A DNA stretch of 64,000 bases, taken from Phycisphaeraceae bacterium (GTDB taxonomy: Bacteria > Planctomycetota > Phycisphaerae > Phycisphaerales > Phycisphaeraceae). The notes beneath the pieces were generated by a model. It was not told the DNA's origin, made no database searches, and was given only the letters and a program-made list of their open reading frames with translations. The stretch is taken from the NCBI GenBank assembly GCA_020851465.1, contig JADZCR010000001.1:248001-312000 (forward strand), in the 5' to 3' direction. The translations under genes were made by a program, and so were the position numbers. Shown here in pieces: positions 44,553 to 54,154 of the stretch (positions are counted from its first letter, which is position 1; each line of letters starts with the position of its first letter).

Positions 44553-45569
44553 TCAGCCGCGCGGGTGAAACTTTTCGATGACCTGCTTGAGTCGTCCCGC
44601 ATCCACGTGAGTGTAGATCTGAGTCGTCTTGATATTTGAGTGGCCGAGCAGTTCCTGAACCACACGAAGGTCCGCCCCGCCCGCGAGCAGGTGGGTCGCA
44701 AACGAATGGCGGAGCGTGTGCGGATGGACATTGCGCAAGCCCGCACGATGGGCGTGCTTCACCACGATCTGCCAGACAACGATGCGTGTAATGGGCGCAC
44801 CGCTGCGCGATAGAAGCAAATGATCCGTCGGCCGCGCTTCCCGAAGCAGTCGGGGGCGCAGTTCGTCGAGGTATTTCCGGGTCGCGGCCAGTGCGGGTTT
44901 ACCCAGGGGTACGATCCGTTCTTTGTTGCCTTTACCGATAACCCGCACCACGCCAAGATCCGCATGAAGACCCGGCACGGTAAGGTCTGCGATTTCGCTG
45001 GCGCGCAGGCCGCCAGCGTAGAGAAGTTCGAGCAGCGCCACATCGCGCAGGTACAACGCGTCGCTCGGCTGCGGGCCGGCGAGTAAGGCTTTGATCTGCT
45101 CCTTCCCCAGCACAGAGGGAATCGTCTGCCAGTTACTCGGCTGAGTCAGCAGCTCCGCCGGGTCCGTTTTGGTAAAGCCCGCGGAACAGAGGTACCGCCC
45201 AAAAACCCGGATCGTCGCCACGTGCCGTGAAATAGACGATGTTGACAGTCCCTTGCCGTCAAGAAATCGCAGATGGTCTGCGATGGTTTCGAGCTTCAGT
45301 GATGACCAGTCGCCGAGATTTTTCGACTCCATCCACGCCTGAAGGTCACGGAGGTCGCCGCCATAGGCCTCGATGGTCGCATTGGAAAAGCCGCACTCAA
45401 TGCGACAGTAGCCGAGAAATTCCTGGATCGGCCGGACAAAGGCGCTGGCGCGAAGCGTGGCGTCCGGATTGCGCGACCGCGCGACCAGCCGCACGGGTGT
45501 GCCCGGGGGCAGAGGCTTGCCGCCTTTGGTCGAGGCGTGTGTCGGCGGGATGGGGGTGTTTGCACTCAT
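44553..45569 (-). CDS. Xer-type tyrosine recombinase
   Basis: A 338-residue site-specific recombinase. The N-terminal SAM-like core-binding domain (FLGYCRIECGFSNATIEAY onward) is followed by the catalytic domain with GLRASEI (Arg), VIGKGNKERIVPLG (Lys), HPHTLRHSFATHLL (His-x-x-Arg) and LLGHSNIKTTQIYTHV (His and Tyr nucleophile), all intact. The spacing and the VIGKGNKER wording fit XerC/XerD, which resolve chromosome dimers at dif; the two cannot be separated from sequence alone. A ~45-residue N-terminal extension precedes the core domain. I use the ATG at 45569, although the frame opens further upstream at 45659. No integrase-linked mobile element or attachment site is visible around it. Confidence 0.9.
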   Translation of the reverse strand: MSANTPIPPTHASTKGGKPLPPGTPVRLVARSRNPDATLRASAFVRPIQEFLGYCRIECGFSNATIEAYGGDLRDLQAWMESKNLGDWSSLKLETIADHLRFLDGKGLSTSSISRHVATIRVFGRYLCSAGFTKTDPAELLTQPSNWQTIPSVLGKEQIKALLAGPQPSDALYLRDVALLELLYAGGLRASEIADLTVPGLHADLGVVRVIGKGNKERIVPLGKPALAATRKYLDELRPRLLREARPTDHLLLSRSGAPITRIVVWQIVVKHAHRAGLRNVHPHTLRHSFATHLLAGGADLRVVQELLGHSNIKTTQIYTHVDAGRLKQVIEKFHPRG

Positions 45570-45721
45570 GGGCATGAAAGCGTGCCCGCAGGAGACCTGC
45601 GGCTCGGCGCGCCAGAGTGCTATCGGCAGTGGTATTGGGTCGGCGTGAATCTGCCTCAAATAACGGCTGGTAAATCAGGAAAATGATTGCACTATTTCAG
45701 GCGCTATATTGGAAATGATCG

Positions 45722-45751
45722 TTGAATACTGGCTATGGACGATAGTACAAT
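45722..45751 (+). promoter_or_regulatory. Sigma-70-type promoter of the pseudopilin gene
   Basis: A -35 TTGAAT (45722-45727) and a -10 TACAAT (45746-45751) are separated by 18 nt. Transcription would begin near 45758, which rules out the in-frame codon at 45757 as a start and favours the ATG at 45817. Confidence 0.5.
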
Positions 45752-45816
45752 AGCTTATGCGGTTGGATGTCGATCGCCGTTTCTCTGGCCCTTATCAAGT
45801 CTTGCGAATTTTTCTA

Positions 45817-46596
45817 ATGGCTGACTCAACGGGCACAGTTCGCTTGGTAAAACCACGACATCAAGGCGCGTTTACGCTCGTCGAACTGCTCGTGGTTATT
45901 TCGATCATCGCACTGATGATCGCGTTGCTCCTGCCTTCGCTTGCTGCGGCGCGGGAGTCGGGAAGATCCGTGCAGTGCCTCTCAAATTTACGCCAGCTCT
46001 CTCCGGGATTTGAGCTTTATTACCAGTCGGAAAAAGAATGGATGCCCGTTGGCAGCGCATACGATCCCTTTCTTGGTAATCACAAGATCAGTTGGGGGCG
46101 TGTGGTATCCAAAATGCTGGGGCTGCGGATAACCTTTGAGGCCCCGTGGGCCTACGACTTCGACCCCGCCAACCAGAGCTTCACCTATAACACGAAGAAA
46201 ACTAACGGCATCCTTCAGTGTCCGACTGAAAACTTCAAGAATTACTGGGGGGGGTACAACTACACCTCGTATCTCCATAACAGCGGTTGGGCGTATTGGT
46301 ACGGCCTTGGTATCTCCGAGGGCTACGATGAATATGCTGTTACCTCTGGATATACGTATTACAGCACTTATTGGGGACGGGTACGGCTGCCCTGGGTTAA
46401 GGCGCCGTCCCGAACCGTGCTCATCGGCGAAGCCATCATGAGCGATGGGCACTATGAATACTCCATCGCCCAGTTCGCCTACACCACCTCCCTCTCCACT
46501 TATCACAATGGATCGGGAAATCTGCTGTTCGTGGATGGACACGCCTCGTCATACCGACGCGAAAACCTCAAGATCGAAAACTTCTCTCGGAATTAA
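45817..46596 (+). CDS. Type II pseudopilin-like protein with H-X9-DG C-terminal motif
   Basis: A 259-residue exported protein of the kind highly multiplied in planctomycetes. A short basic leader ends at GA (17-18) before the prepilin signature FTLVELLVVISIIALM with Glu at +5; cleavage would leave Phe as the first residue, with Ala rather than the usual Gly just before it. A Tyr/Asn-rich globular part follows (many WAYWYG and YTYYSTYW runs) and the C-terminal motif YHNGSGNLLFVDGH (H-X9-DG). The proteins are probably assembled by a type II secretion-like system; their precise role is unknown. The start at 45817 is supported by the promoter just upstream. Confidence 0.85.
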   Translation: MADSTGTVRLVKPRHQGAFTLVELLVVISIIALMIALLLPSLAAARESGRSVQCLSNLRQLSPGFELYYQSEKEWMPVGSAYDPFLGNHKISWGRVVSKMLGLRITFEAPWAYDFDPANQSFTYNTKKTNGILQCPTENFKNYWGGYNYTSYLHNSGWAYWYGLGISEGYDEYAVTSGYTYYSTYWGRVRLPWVKAPSRTVLIGEAIMSDGHYEYSIAQFAYTTSLSTYHNGSGNLLFVDGHASSYRRENLKIENFSRN

Positions 46597-46762
46597 CGCT
46601 GCTGCCTTCATCCCGTTTTCACGCCAACCCGCCCCCGGCCGATGGGCAAACACGCGAACCAATCATGACTCTGCGCCATCTGTCATGTGGAGGCGGAAAA
46701 TGAACAGTGCCCGACCATCCTGTATTCCCCGACTGTTAAACGCCTAATTTCCTGGGGCCATC

Positions 46763-48208
46763 ATGTTTGAAGACCTGACTCCCGGCAAACATTTGCTCTT
46801 TGATAACACCAACATTGCGGACACCTATCAGCTTACGCGCATCGTCCACCAGCCGACACGCGATCCCGCTTCCCCCGTATTCATCCCGGAGGAAGATTGG
46901 GAAGGGCAGTATGTAACCCCGCTAAACGTGACGTTTGATACTGTATTAAACAAGTATCGTATGTGGTATCAAGCACACGATATGCGTGTCGAAAAAGAAC
47001 GAAAAGAGTTAAATAATAGTCCGCATGGCAATGTCGGACCGCCACAGCCGATCTATCTGTGCTACGCGGAGAGTACCGACGGCCTCAAGTGGAATCGACC
47101 GGCTCTGGATATCTACAGGTATAAAGACGGCCGGGCAACTAATATCGTCTTCAAAGGACACTCCTATGCGGCGGGTAACACCTTCGTGTATCAGCCGGAT
47201 GCTCCCGCTGATCGACGCTACCTGATGGTGAATTGTGACTGGCAATCGACTCAATCCGGCGGTATCTACATCGCAGCCAGCCCTGACGGTCTGCATTGGA
47301 GCTATATCAACGACAAGCCTTTGATACACGGCGAAAGCGACACTTGGAATTGTCTGATCTGGAATGCACAGCGCAAGGTTTACATGCTCTATATGCGGGC
47401 GTGGCATTCGGCAGCGTGGGGTTGGACCAAAGACACCCTTCCGGGCAAACATGATGTCGGGCCGTGGAAGGGCAACCCCCGCAGGCGCGTGTCTTATTCC
47501 GAGAGTCCGGATCTCCTCTCGTGGAGCGAGCCTCAGATTATCTACTCTCCCGACGAACTGGATACCAACGATTTCTACTGCATGCAGGTCTTCCGCTATG
47601 AGGACTACTTCCTGGGCATGCTCTGGCTCTACGATGACGATCAACGAGAGACCATTGACGTGGAATTGGCGTGGAGCCGCGACGGCATCCACTGGCGACG
47701 GCACCCGCAACGACCGAAGTTTCTCCCCTGCAGCAGGGCGGGCGAGCGTCCCGAATACATGGTCATTCCCGCCCAGCAGCCGACGGCGGTGGGTGACGAT
47801 CTTTTTCTCTACCACGTTTCACACCGGTCGCCGCACAGTCAGGAAAAAACGGATGCTGTCTCCTACCGCACGCGCCTGCGACGCGATGGGTTTGTATCGC
47901 TTGAAGCCAGCCGGTTGCCGGGCACGCTGATCACTCGGCCGTTTGTCCTTCAAAACGACCACATCACGATCAATGCCCGTGCGGATCAGGGCGAGATCGT
48001 GGCGGAACTGGTCGAGCCTTGGTGGTATGACCCCAGCGGTAAAGCGATCGAGGGTTTCGCGGCAAAGGATTTCGACATCATCCGAGAGAACAAGGTGTCG
48101 CATCGGTTGAGTTGGCGCGGCAAGAGCAATCTATCAACGCTCATAGGTCGGCGTATCATGCTGCGCCTCGCGTTGTACCATGCGGGTATTTATAGCGTGA
48201 CGGTGTAA
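46763..48208 (+). CDS. Predicted five-bladed-propeller glycosidase-like protein (GH32/GH43-like)
   Basis: A 481-residue protein without a signal peptide. Repeated motifs such as YRMWYQAHD, YLCYAESTDGLKWNRP, IYIAASPDGLHWSYI and VELAWSRDGIHWRRHP (the S-x-DG-x-x-W pattern) recur about every 60-80 residues. They are typical of the beta-fructosidase-like propellers of GH32/GH43/GH130-type proteins common in planctomycetes. Acidic residues that could be catalytic are present, but I cannot assign them with confidence, so the enzyme class is tentative. The gene follows the pseudopilin after 166 nt on the same strand and is convergent with the exopolysaccharide cluster (glycosyltransferase ends at 48252). 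Confidence 0.65.
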   Translation: MFEDLTPGKHLLFDNTNIADTYQLTRIVHQPTRDPASPVFIPEEDWEGQYVTPLNVTFDTVLNKYRMWYQAHDMRVEKERKELNNSPHGNVGPPQPIYLCYAESTDGLKWNRPALDIYRYKDGRATNIVFKGHSYAAGNTFVYQPDAPADRRYLMVNCDWQSTQSGGIYIAASPDGLHWSYINDKPLIHGESDTWNCLIWNAQRKVYMLYMRAWHSAAWGWTKDTLPGKHDVGPWKGNPRRRVSYSESPDLLSWSEPQIIYSPDELDTNDFYCMQVFRYEDYFLGMLWLYDDDQRETIDVELAWSRDGIHWRRHPQRPKFLPCSRAGERPEYMVIPAQQPTAVGDDLFLYHVSHRSPHSQEKTDAVSYRTRLRRDGFVSLEASRLPGTLITRPFVLQNDHITINARADQGEIVAELVEPWWYDPSGKAIEGFAAKDFDIIRENKVSHRLSWRGKSNLSTLIGRRIMLRLALYHAGIYSVTV

Positions 48209-48251
48209 CCGATTTCGTTTTCTGGTTACCGGGATGGTATGTATGTTCGTT

Positions 48252-49535
48252 CTACTCGCCTCGTATCAACTTCACCATTGGAGCGAGTTGTTCTTCCCAT
48301 GAGTAGGACTGCTCGACGCGCTGGCGCGCCTCGCGACCAAGTGCTACTCGATAGGGAGAGTCGTTGAACACTCGTGAGATGTGATCCACCCACTGCTCCG
48401 GCGAGTGTGCGACGAGCAGATGTCGGCCGTCCTCGGCGTGAATGCCTTCCGCGGCACCGTTTGAAACCACCACCGCTTTGCGGCAGGACATCGCTTCCAG
48501 AACCTTGTTTTGCACGCCACGGGCAATTTGCAGCGGCGCGATGATGGCAGCACTCTGCTCCATGAACGGTCGCACATCCGGCACGGACCCAACGACCTCG
48601 ACGCCCGGCTGCTGATTAAGCGCAAGGATCGCGGGGGTCGGGTGGCGGCCAACAATCGTCAGCTTCGCCTCCGGCTCGCGTTCTCGCAGCTTCGGCATGA
48701 CGTGATTCACAAACCAGGTGATGCCGTCGGCATTGGGCTTGTAGTTAAGCACGCCGACGAAACAGAGGGTCTTGCTCGGACTGTCGGGCAGAGGCGAAAA
48801 GTATTCGAGATCAACGCCATTACCCACGACCGCCAATCCGGGATGTTCACCGACATGCTCACGGTATGCGTCTGCTTCGGCGGGACTGACGACGGTGATG
48901 GCGTCAAAATGGTCGAACTCGCCCGCTTCGATGCGGCGCAGTCGGCGGCACTCGGCAGCGTAAACCCATTTCAGCGGCGGCCAGTGGTTGCGGGCATAGC
49001 TCTCCCACTTGACGCTATCGACATCCACCAAGTCGAGCACATGTCGCGGCGCAGGGGCGCTGCCCCGATGTCCCTCCGCGGTGAGCAGGCGTGCGTAGCG
49101 GATCATGCCTGTGCAGAAGGTAAGCACCGCATCAAAGGGCGATTCCTCATGCCACTGCATGATCTGCTCAGCAAGTCCGGTTCGGTAAAAGCTCGCCGGT
49201 GTGACCGCGCCGCCGACAGCAAGCGCCGCGACGCCGCGCACTTTGCTGAACCCCTGTGAAATCGGCTGAATCGTCACCTGCTTGGCCATCGTCCGCAGGA
49301 GTTGATGGTGCTGAAGCCAGACCGGCTCGTCGCTGGTGCATGCGACGGAGAGATCAAAGTGACGGGAAAGAAGTTTCAGAAGGTTGAAGCTGCGAATGCG
49401 ATCGCCGCGGTCGGGCGGATAGGGCAGACGGTGAGTGAGCATCAGAACACGGCGGACCGCTTTGCGCTTCGGCGCGTCAGCCTGTGATTCGCGGTTTGAA
49501 CTACCGGCTTCAAGTTGAGTGGCGGCGGCATTCAT
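48252..49535 (-). CDS. PEP-CTERM/XrtA-system glycosyltransferase (TIGR03087-type)
   Basis: A 427-residue GT4-type glycosyltransferase. The N-terminal acceptor region begins LMLTHRLPYPPDRGDRIRSF, the signature of the family associated with exosortase-1 loci. The C-terminal donor domain includes VGVLNYKPNADG and the AMSCRKAVVVSNGAAEGI segment. It transfers a sugar to the growing exopolysaccharide repeat unit at the cytoplasmic face. It is the last gene of the minus-strand polysaccharide operon, 89 nt after the tyrosine kinase. Confidence 0.88.
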   Translation of the reverse strand: MNAAATQLEAGSSNRESQADAPKRKAVRRVLMLTHRLPYPPDRGDRIRSFNLLKLLSRHFDLSVACTSDEPVWLQHHQLLRTMAKQVTIQPISQGFSKVRGVAALAVGGAVTPASFYRTGLAEQIMQWHEESPFDAVLTFCTGMIRYARLLTAEGHRGSAPAPRHVLDLVDVDSVKWESYARNHWPPLKWVYAAECRRLRRIEAGEFDHFDAITVVSPAEADAYREHVGEHPGLAVVGNGVDLEYFSPLPDSPSKTLCFVGVLNYKPNADGITWFVNHVMPKLREREPEAKLTIVGRHPTPAILALNQQPGVEVVGSVPDVRPFMEQSAAIIAPLQIARGVQNKVLEAMSCRKAVVVSNGAAEGIHAEDGRHLLVAHSPEQWVDHISRVFNDSPYRVALGREARQRVEQSYSWEEQLAPMVKLIRGE

Positions 49536-49624
49536 CGTGAGTCGAAATCACTCCACAATTCCAATCGACAATTACTCGCGCATCCTTCAACGCGATTCAC
49601 TCAAAGCTGAAACCAATCACCCGA

Positions 49625-50578
49625 TCAGGTGTACCGATACGCGTACTGGTTGGAAAGTTGCTGTGCGTGGGTGAGGATCACGCCGGCAAGGTCGCAATTC
49701 GCAGCCTTGAGCAGACGCTTGGCGCGATCCACCACCTCCGACGGCGTGCGGTGCAGGCGCACAACCAGTAGCGTCTCATCACACAACGCGCCCAGAATGG
49801 CGGCGTCAGTCACGGTCACCACCGGCGGGGTGTCGATGAAAATGTGTTCAAACCGATCCTTCAATCGATCGAGAACCTGCGCCATTCGCGGGCTGGAAAG
49901 CAATTCCGTGCTGCCGGTCTGATCTCGATCACCGGCGGGAATGTAAAAGAGGTTGTCATAAACCGTGGGGTGAATGACCTTGTCGAGTTCGTCCACCTCA
50001 CCGCGAAGGAGTTGAAGCAGGCCGGGAGAGGACGTTCGGTTAAACAACCGGCCGAAACTCGGCTTGCGCAGATCGCCTTCGATGAGTAATGTTTTCTGGT
50101 TGCGCAGCTCGCTGAAGGCCATCCCCAGGTTGATCGTGGTCACGCTCTTGCCCTCTTCGGGTGTGGCACTGGTGACGACGTGAGTCTGGAGCCTGCGGTT
50201 GCGGGCGCGGGCGAGGATCTGTGTACGGATCGCGCGATACTGCTCCGTGATGACGCTGCCGCGATCGTGATGCACAATCACTTCGCTGGCGTAACCGTTG
50301 AGCGAAGGATCCTTCCGCACCACGCTCTGTGGCGTCAACGCAGAGGTGAGGCGACCCTGATCCGCCTTGGTCATTGCGTCTGACACGGTGCGCTGCACCA
50401 CGGGGGCGGCGGCGAGACGGACAGAATTCGGCTCCTCGGCGGCAAGGCTCTTGGCCTCCACCTGCGGCAGTGCGGGCGCAACGTCATCGGCATTGCTCGA
50501 CGACGCGACCCTTTCCGTCGCAGGCTGTTTGCCGCGCTCCTTCTGAGAGCGGTTCATGGCATCAAATACGTCGCCCAT
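49625..50578 (-). CDS. CpsD/CapB-family exopolysaccharide tyrosine autokinase (PEP-CTERM locus)
   Basis: A 317-residue BY-kinase. Walker A is TPEEGKSVTTINL, Walker A' is LLIEGDLRKPSFG, and Walker B is FIDTPPVV, all present. The C-terminus (LSNQYAYRYT) has a tyrosine cluster that would be autophosphorylated to control chain length together with the Wzz/GNVR protein. I chose the second of two consecutive ATGs (50578), since aggagg then sits 6 nt upstream; it lies inside the end of the preceding ATPase gene (17-nt overlap). The frame continues further upstream but within that gene. Confidence 0.9.
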   Translation of the reverse strand: MGDVFDAMNRSQKERGKQPATERVASSSNADDVAPALPQVEAKSLAAEEPNSVRLAAAPVVQRTVSDAMTKADQGRLTSALTPQSVVRKDPSLNGYASEVIVHHDRGSVITEQYRAIRTQILARARNRRLQTHVVTSATPEEGKSVTTINLGMAFSELRNQKTLLIEGDLRKPSFGRLFNRTSSPGLLQLLRGEVDELDKVIHPTVYDNLFYIPAGDRDQTGSTELLSSPRMAQVLDRLKDRFEHIFIDTPPVVTVTDAAILGALCDETLLVVRLHRTPSEVVDRAKRLLKAANCDLAGVILTHAQQLSNQYAYRYT

Positions 50579-51491
50579 CATCAACCTCCTGCGGCGAGGG
50601 CGTCGCGGGGCCGGGATTGACCGACTCGTCCGCGGAATCATCGCCGCCTTCACCTAATAGATCGGCTGGAGGACCATCGAAGTTGGGCAACATCTGCGAA
50701 ACCGCCCGCTTCACAATCCTGGAATCAATCAGCCTGGAATCACTGGAATACCCCACCAGAAGGGCATTGTCACAAATCAGATTGACCAACCGGGGAACCC
50801 CGTGGGAATTTTCGTAAATCGTCTCCAACGCATTGCGCGAAAAGTCCACGTTCGGCTTGTCCTTGCTGGCGCGAACCAACCTGAACGCGATGTATCGCGT
50901 CATGTCATCAAAACTCATCGGCGTCAGGTGGCAATACATCGCGATGCGTTGAATCAGCGGCTTGAGCCGCGGATGTTTCAGCGTCGCCCGTAGCTCCGGC
51001 TGGCCCAGAATCAATAGCTGGATCAGCTTGTCGGTCTCGCTCTCCAGATTGGTGAGCAGACGGATTTCCTCAAACTCGTCGATACCCAGGCACTGGCCCT
51101 CATCAATGATGAGCACCACCGTGCGACCCACCGAGTGCTGGTACTCGATGAACTTGCGAAGCGCATTAACGATCGCGCCTTTGTCGGCGGTGGCGTTCAC
51201 CTGAATCTGAAACTCGGACGCGATGAGCTTGAGCAGTTGAGCGGCTGTAACGCGGGTGTTGTTGATCACCGCGATTCGCGCGTCGGAGCCGATGCGCTTA
51301 ATCAGCGTGCGGGTGAGTGTGGTTTTTCCGGAGCCGATATCGCCGGTGACCAGCGCGAATCCGCGACGATTGCGCACGGTGTATTCGAGCTTGGCCAGCG
51401 CTTCCTTGTGCTGGTCGGACTCAAAGAAAAAGCGCGAGTTCGGCGTGTTCTGGAACGGCGCGCAGGCGAGGTTGTAATAGTTTTCGTACAT
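50562..51491 (-). CDS. ExeA-like AAA ATPase of the XrtA/PEP-CTERM locus
   Basis: A 309-residue cytoplasmic ATPase starting MYENYYNLACAPFQNTP, the usual opening of the ExeA/GspA-type secretion ATPases found in exosortase-associated polysaccharide loci (TIGR03015-like). Walker A is GDIGSGKTT (50-58) and Walker B VVLIIDEGQ. A Pro/Asp-rich tail follows. It lies 3 nt after the chain-length determinant and overlaps the autokinase start, so all three are translated from one message. The role in polysaccharide export is not worked out experimentally as far as I know. Confidence 0.9.
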   Translation of the reverse strand: MYENYYNLACAPFQNTPNSRFFFESDQHKEALAKLEYTVRNRRGFALVTGDIGSGKTTLTRTLIKRIGSDARIAVINNTRVTAAQLLKLIASEFQIQVNATADKGAIVNALRKFIEYQHSVGRTVVLIIDEGQCLGIDEFEEIRLLTNLESETDKLIQLLILGQPELRATLKHPRLKPLIQRIAMYCHLTPMSFDDMTRYIAFRLVRASKDKPNVDFSRNALETIYENSHGVPRLVNLICDNALLVGYSSDSRLIDSRIVKRAVSQMLPNFDGPPADLLGEGGDDSADESVNPGPATPSPQEVDDGRRI

Positions 51492-51494
51492 GAC

Positions 51495-53138
51495 TTAGCT
51501 GGTCTTGACCATCGGATCGACGGAGCTTGCTGCGGCAAATCGACTGAACAATTGCTGGAATTGCTGCGGCTTTTCCAGGCTCAGATAGACCATCCAGATG
51601 GAGACCAGCAGCACCATCAGCATCGCGGCACCGATCGCAGGCATCACCGCCCAGGCGAATATTTTTTCCTTCATGGCCCGCGCGGGAGTGCTGATCTCGG
51701 CGATCGCACCCAAGACCGGGAGCTTCAGCTCGTCCACCGCCTGATCGATCGACCGGAAAGAGTGGTCGAGCAGTTCCGCCAGCAGGATCATGAGCACGCC
51801 GACACCAAGGCCGGCGCCCAGTGCCACGACAAGCACCCCGATAAGCGTAGGCTTGCTCGAAGGCGCAATCTCCGCCCTCTGAATCACGGTAAACCGCTGC
51901 CCCCGCGCGCTGACTTCCGTCTTCAAAGCGATCGAGGCGCGGCTGAGATTTTCTTCCCACACCTTGAGCTGGGAAGTGGCTTCATCAAGATCGCGGGTCA
52001 TCCGTACCCACTCGGCGCGGAGCGCCAGGAATTGACGATCCATGTTCTCGTAGTGGACAACCTCTTCATCCTTGGCGGCTTTCTGCGCCACCTTGGCCTC
52101 GATCGTGCCCTCCATGGTTTTGATCTTTTCCATCGCCTGGATGCGGTTGTTGTTGGGGCTGGTCTGCTCGCCCAGCTTGGTCTCGGGCGGAGTGGCTGCC
52201 AGCTTCGCATTCAGCTCCGCGATCCGTGCACGAGCTTTCTTGACCAGAGGATGCTCCTCGGTGCGGCCAAAATTGATGTGGTCGCTGAGTTCTTTTTCCG
52301 CTTCGCCTTTTTGGGTAAGAATCTGGTCGTAAACCGGATTGCGGCCGACGTTTTCCGTCGTGATGTTTTCCGGCTGACCGCGGACAAATTCTTCAAGCCG
52401 TGACAACTCCGCTTTCTTAACTTCGATTTCCTGCGCCAGCGCGTTGCGCTGTGCGATCAGTTCGTTCTTGCGATTCTGCACCGCCAGCGCATCGTCAGGG
52501 CGCAGGCCGACGTTTTCGGTTTCGAAGCGTATTTTTTTCCGTTCGAGTTCCTGCACATCAGCCCGGTAGCGGTCCACTTCCTTCTTGAGGAATATCTCCG
52601 CGTTGGCGAGCGTGCCTTCGAGTTTTTCGCGGGTCTTGCGGACGTAGTTGTCCACGAGTCGGTTGGCGACTTCGGGGGCGACGCGCGAGTCCTTGTCGGT
52701 GTACAGCACGGTCACCACGTCGATCAGGTCCGACCGTGTCTGAAACTTCACCGCCAGGCGGGACTGGTAGTCCTCGATCATCTGCGCTTTCATGCGCATA
52801 CCTTCGTCGGTGAGTGTGCTGTCCTCCCGACGAGGCAGATTTTTATCAAAGCCCATATCGCTGATGAGTTGTTCGATCGCGGGCTTGCCGGCAAGGTCTT
52901 CGATCAGCAGGCGGCGGAGCGTTTCCTGCATGACGTTCTGGATCTTGCCCTTTTCGGTGGTCATGACGTTTTCGTTGCGGCGTTCAAACTTGGTTTCCGC
53001 GCGATATTCCCGTTGCAGGGCAAAGCTGCCCAGAACGATCGCCGTCGTCACACCCAGCGCGGGGAAGATGAATTTCTTTTTATGGGTGAGCAGGATGTTG
53101 ACCCACTCACGAAGATTGCCGGGCTTTCTCCATGCCAT
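51495..53138 (-). CDS. Wzz/GNVR-type polysaccharide chain-length determinant
   Basis: A 547-residue inner-membrane protein with a periplasmic coiled coil. There is one N-terminal membrane helix (KKFIFPALGVTTAIVLGSFAL) and a long alpha-helical central part (~160-420). A GNVR-like region precedes a second helix (LIGVLVVALGAGLGVGVLMILL), and a third hydrophobic helix near the C-terminus is FAWAVMPAIGAAMLMVLLVSI. Such proteins set polymer length together with the autokinase encoded two genes downstream. A good Shine-Dalgarno (agggag) precedes the ATG. The extra C-terminal helix is typical of the PEP-CTERM-locus subfamily. Confidence 0.9.
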   Translation of the reverse strand: MAWRKPGNLREWVNILLTHKKKFIFPALGVTTAIVLGSFALQREYRAETKFERRNENVMTTEKGKIQNVMQETLRRLLIEDLAGKPAIEQLISDMGFDKNLPRREDSTLTDEGMRMKAQMIEDYQSRLAVKFQTRSDLIDVVTVLYTDKDSRVAPEVANRLVDNYVRKTREKLEGTLANAEIFLKKEVDRYRADVQELERKKIRFETENVGLRPDDALAVQNRKNELIAQRNALAQEIEVKKAELSRLEEFVRGQPENITTENVGRNPVYDQILTQKGEAEKELSDHINFGRTEEHPLVKKARARIAELNAKLAATPPETKLGEQTSPNNNRIQAMEKIKTMEGTIEAKVAQKAAKDEEVVHYENMDRQFLALRAEWVRMTRDLDEATSQLKVWEENLSRASIALKTEVSARGQRFTVIQRAEIAPSSKPTLIGVLVVALGAGLGVGVLMILLAELLDHSFRSIDQAVDELKLPVLGAIAEISTPARAMKEKIFAWAVMPAIGAAMLMVLLVSIWMVYLSLEKPQQFQQLFSRFAAASSVDPMVKTS

Positions 53139-53230
53139 CGCGCAGACTCCCTGATCAATTGCGATTTTTCAAACCAAACCCCAGACTGCCGGACACCCGG
53201 AGGCGACTTCGCCGCGGGGCCGCCTCTTGC

Positions 53231-53965
53231 TTACGGAATGCCGGATACCGCAGCCCCCGCTTTTGCGGGCATCGAGACACCTGTGATGATCGGCTGGACA
53301 GGCGCCAACAGGTTCTGCACCGCCACGCCGACCGCCGCGAGCGGGTTAATCGGCATGAAAATGATGTCGCCTTCTTCCAACACTGCGTTGTAGCGCAGGT
53401 CGCCCTTTTCGATCATGTCACGGAAGTTCAGGCTCATCCGCTTGATGAGCTGCTCCTCCTCGTTCGGACGCAGCACCACGAGCTTTTCCGGCCAGGCCGA
53501 GCGGGGTATTCCCGCGCGAAGCACCGCATCCAGCACCGTATCCTTGCCTGTGTACGGCTTGGGCCCCATGGAGGTTTCCCCAGCCATGTAATAAAATTTC
53601 GAGTTAAACCCGACGACCTCGACCTGAACGGTCGCGTCCACGTAGTACTTGAGGATTTTTTCCTCGATTTCGCTGGCGAGCTGGGTCGGCGTCTTGCCGG
53701 CGGCAAACACGTCTCCGAGGAGGTAGATCGTCACCACGCCATCGGGACGGAGCGTCACCTGGGCGTTATTCACCTCCGGCGCGTTGGGAGCAATGATGCG
53801 GATGGTGTCGGGTGGCTCGATGACGTACGGCTTGCCCCCGACGATCGGCCGAGGCTTCTTGATAAAGGCGTCATGATCGGTGTAGCGTGGCGGGGAACAA
53901 CCCGCAGACGCAACAAGGAGCGCGACGAGGGACAATCCGAATAAACGCTTTAGGCAAAGCAGCAT
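53231..53965 (-). CDS. Wza-type polysaccharide export lipoprotein
   Basis: A 244-residue outer-membrane lipoprotein. The signal peptide ends in the lipobox LVASAGC (Cys about residue 23). It has a Poly_export domain (YVIEPPDTIRI, VTLRPDGVVTIYLLGDVFAAGKTP) and a SLBB-like part (VEVVGFNSKFYYMAGE, VLDAVLRAGI). It forms the channel through which the polymer leaves. I choose the ATG at 53965 because ggagcg lies 6 nt upstream; a longer frame starts at 53980. It is upstream of the chain-length gene (92 nt). Confidence 0.9.
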   Translation of the reverse strand: MLLCLKRLFGLSLVALLVASAGCSPPRYTDHDAFIKKPRPIVGGKPYVIEPPDTIRIIAPNAPEVNNAQVTLRPDGVVTIYLLGDVFAAGKTPTQLASEIEEKILKYYVDATVQVEVVGFNSKFYYMAGETSMGPKPYTGKDTVLDAVLRAGIPRSAWPEKLVVLRPNEEEQLIKRMSLNFRDMIEKGDLRYNAVLEEGDIIFMPINPLAAVGVAVQNLLAPVQPIITGVSMPAKAGAAVSGIP

Positions 53966-54154
53966 GTATCGCTCCCACATAGACGTTTAGGGATAAACCA
54001 AACCGCCTATCGTAACTTATGGTCGGTCCGATCGGGTAGTCGCCTCAAGTCAGATCGAGCAAAGTTTCACGCGCAGCAATGAATTTCAGCCAAAGAATAG
54101 CGCGGGGCGGGCCAGAAAAATAGCTGCGGAGGAAAGCCGGGCCGCCATCAGGCC

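Noticed and set aside
44553..45569. Tyrosine recombinase as integrase of a mobile island
   Set aside because: No tRNA, direct repeats, excisionase or phage genes nearby; sequence pattern fits housekeeping XerC/XerD.
51135..52403. 422-codon open frame on the plus strand over the ATPase and chain-length genes
   Set aside because: No recognisable domain, His/Gln/Arg-rich, lies antisense to well-supported genes.
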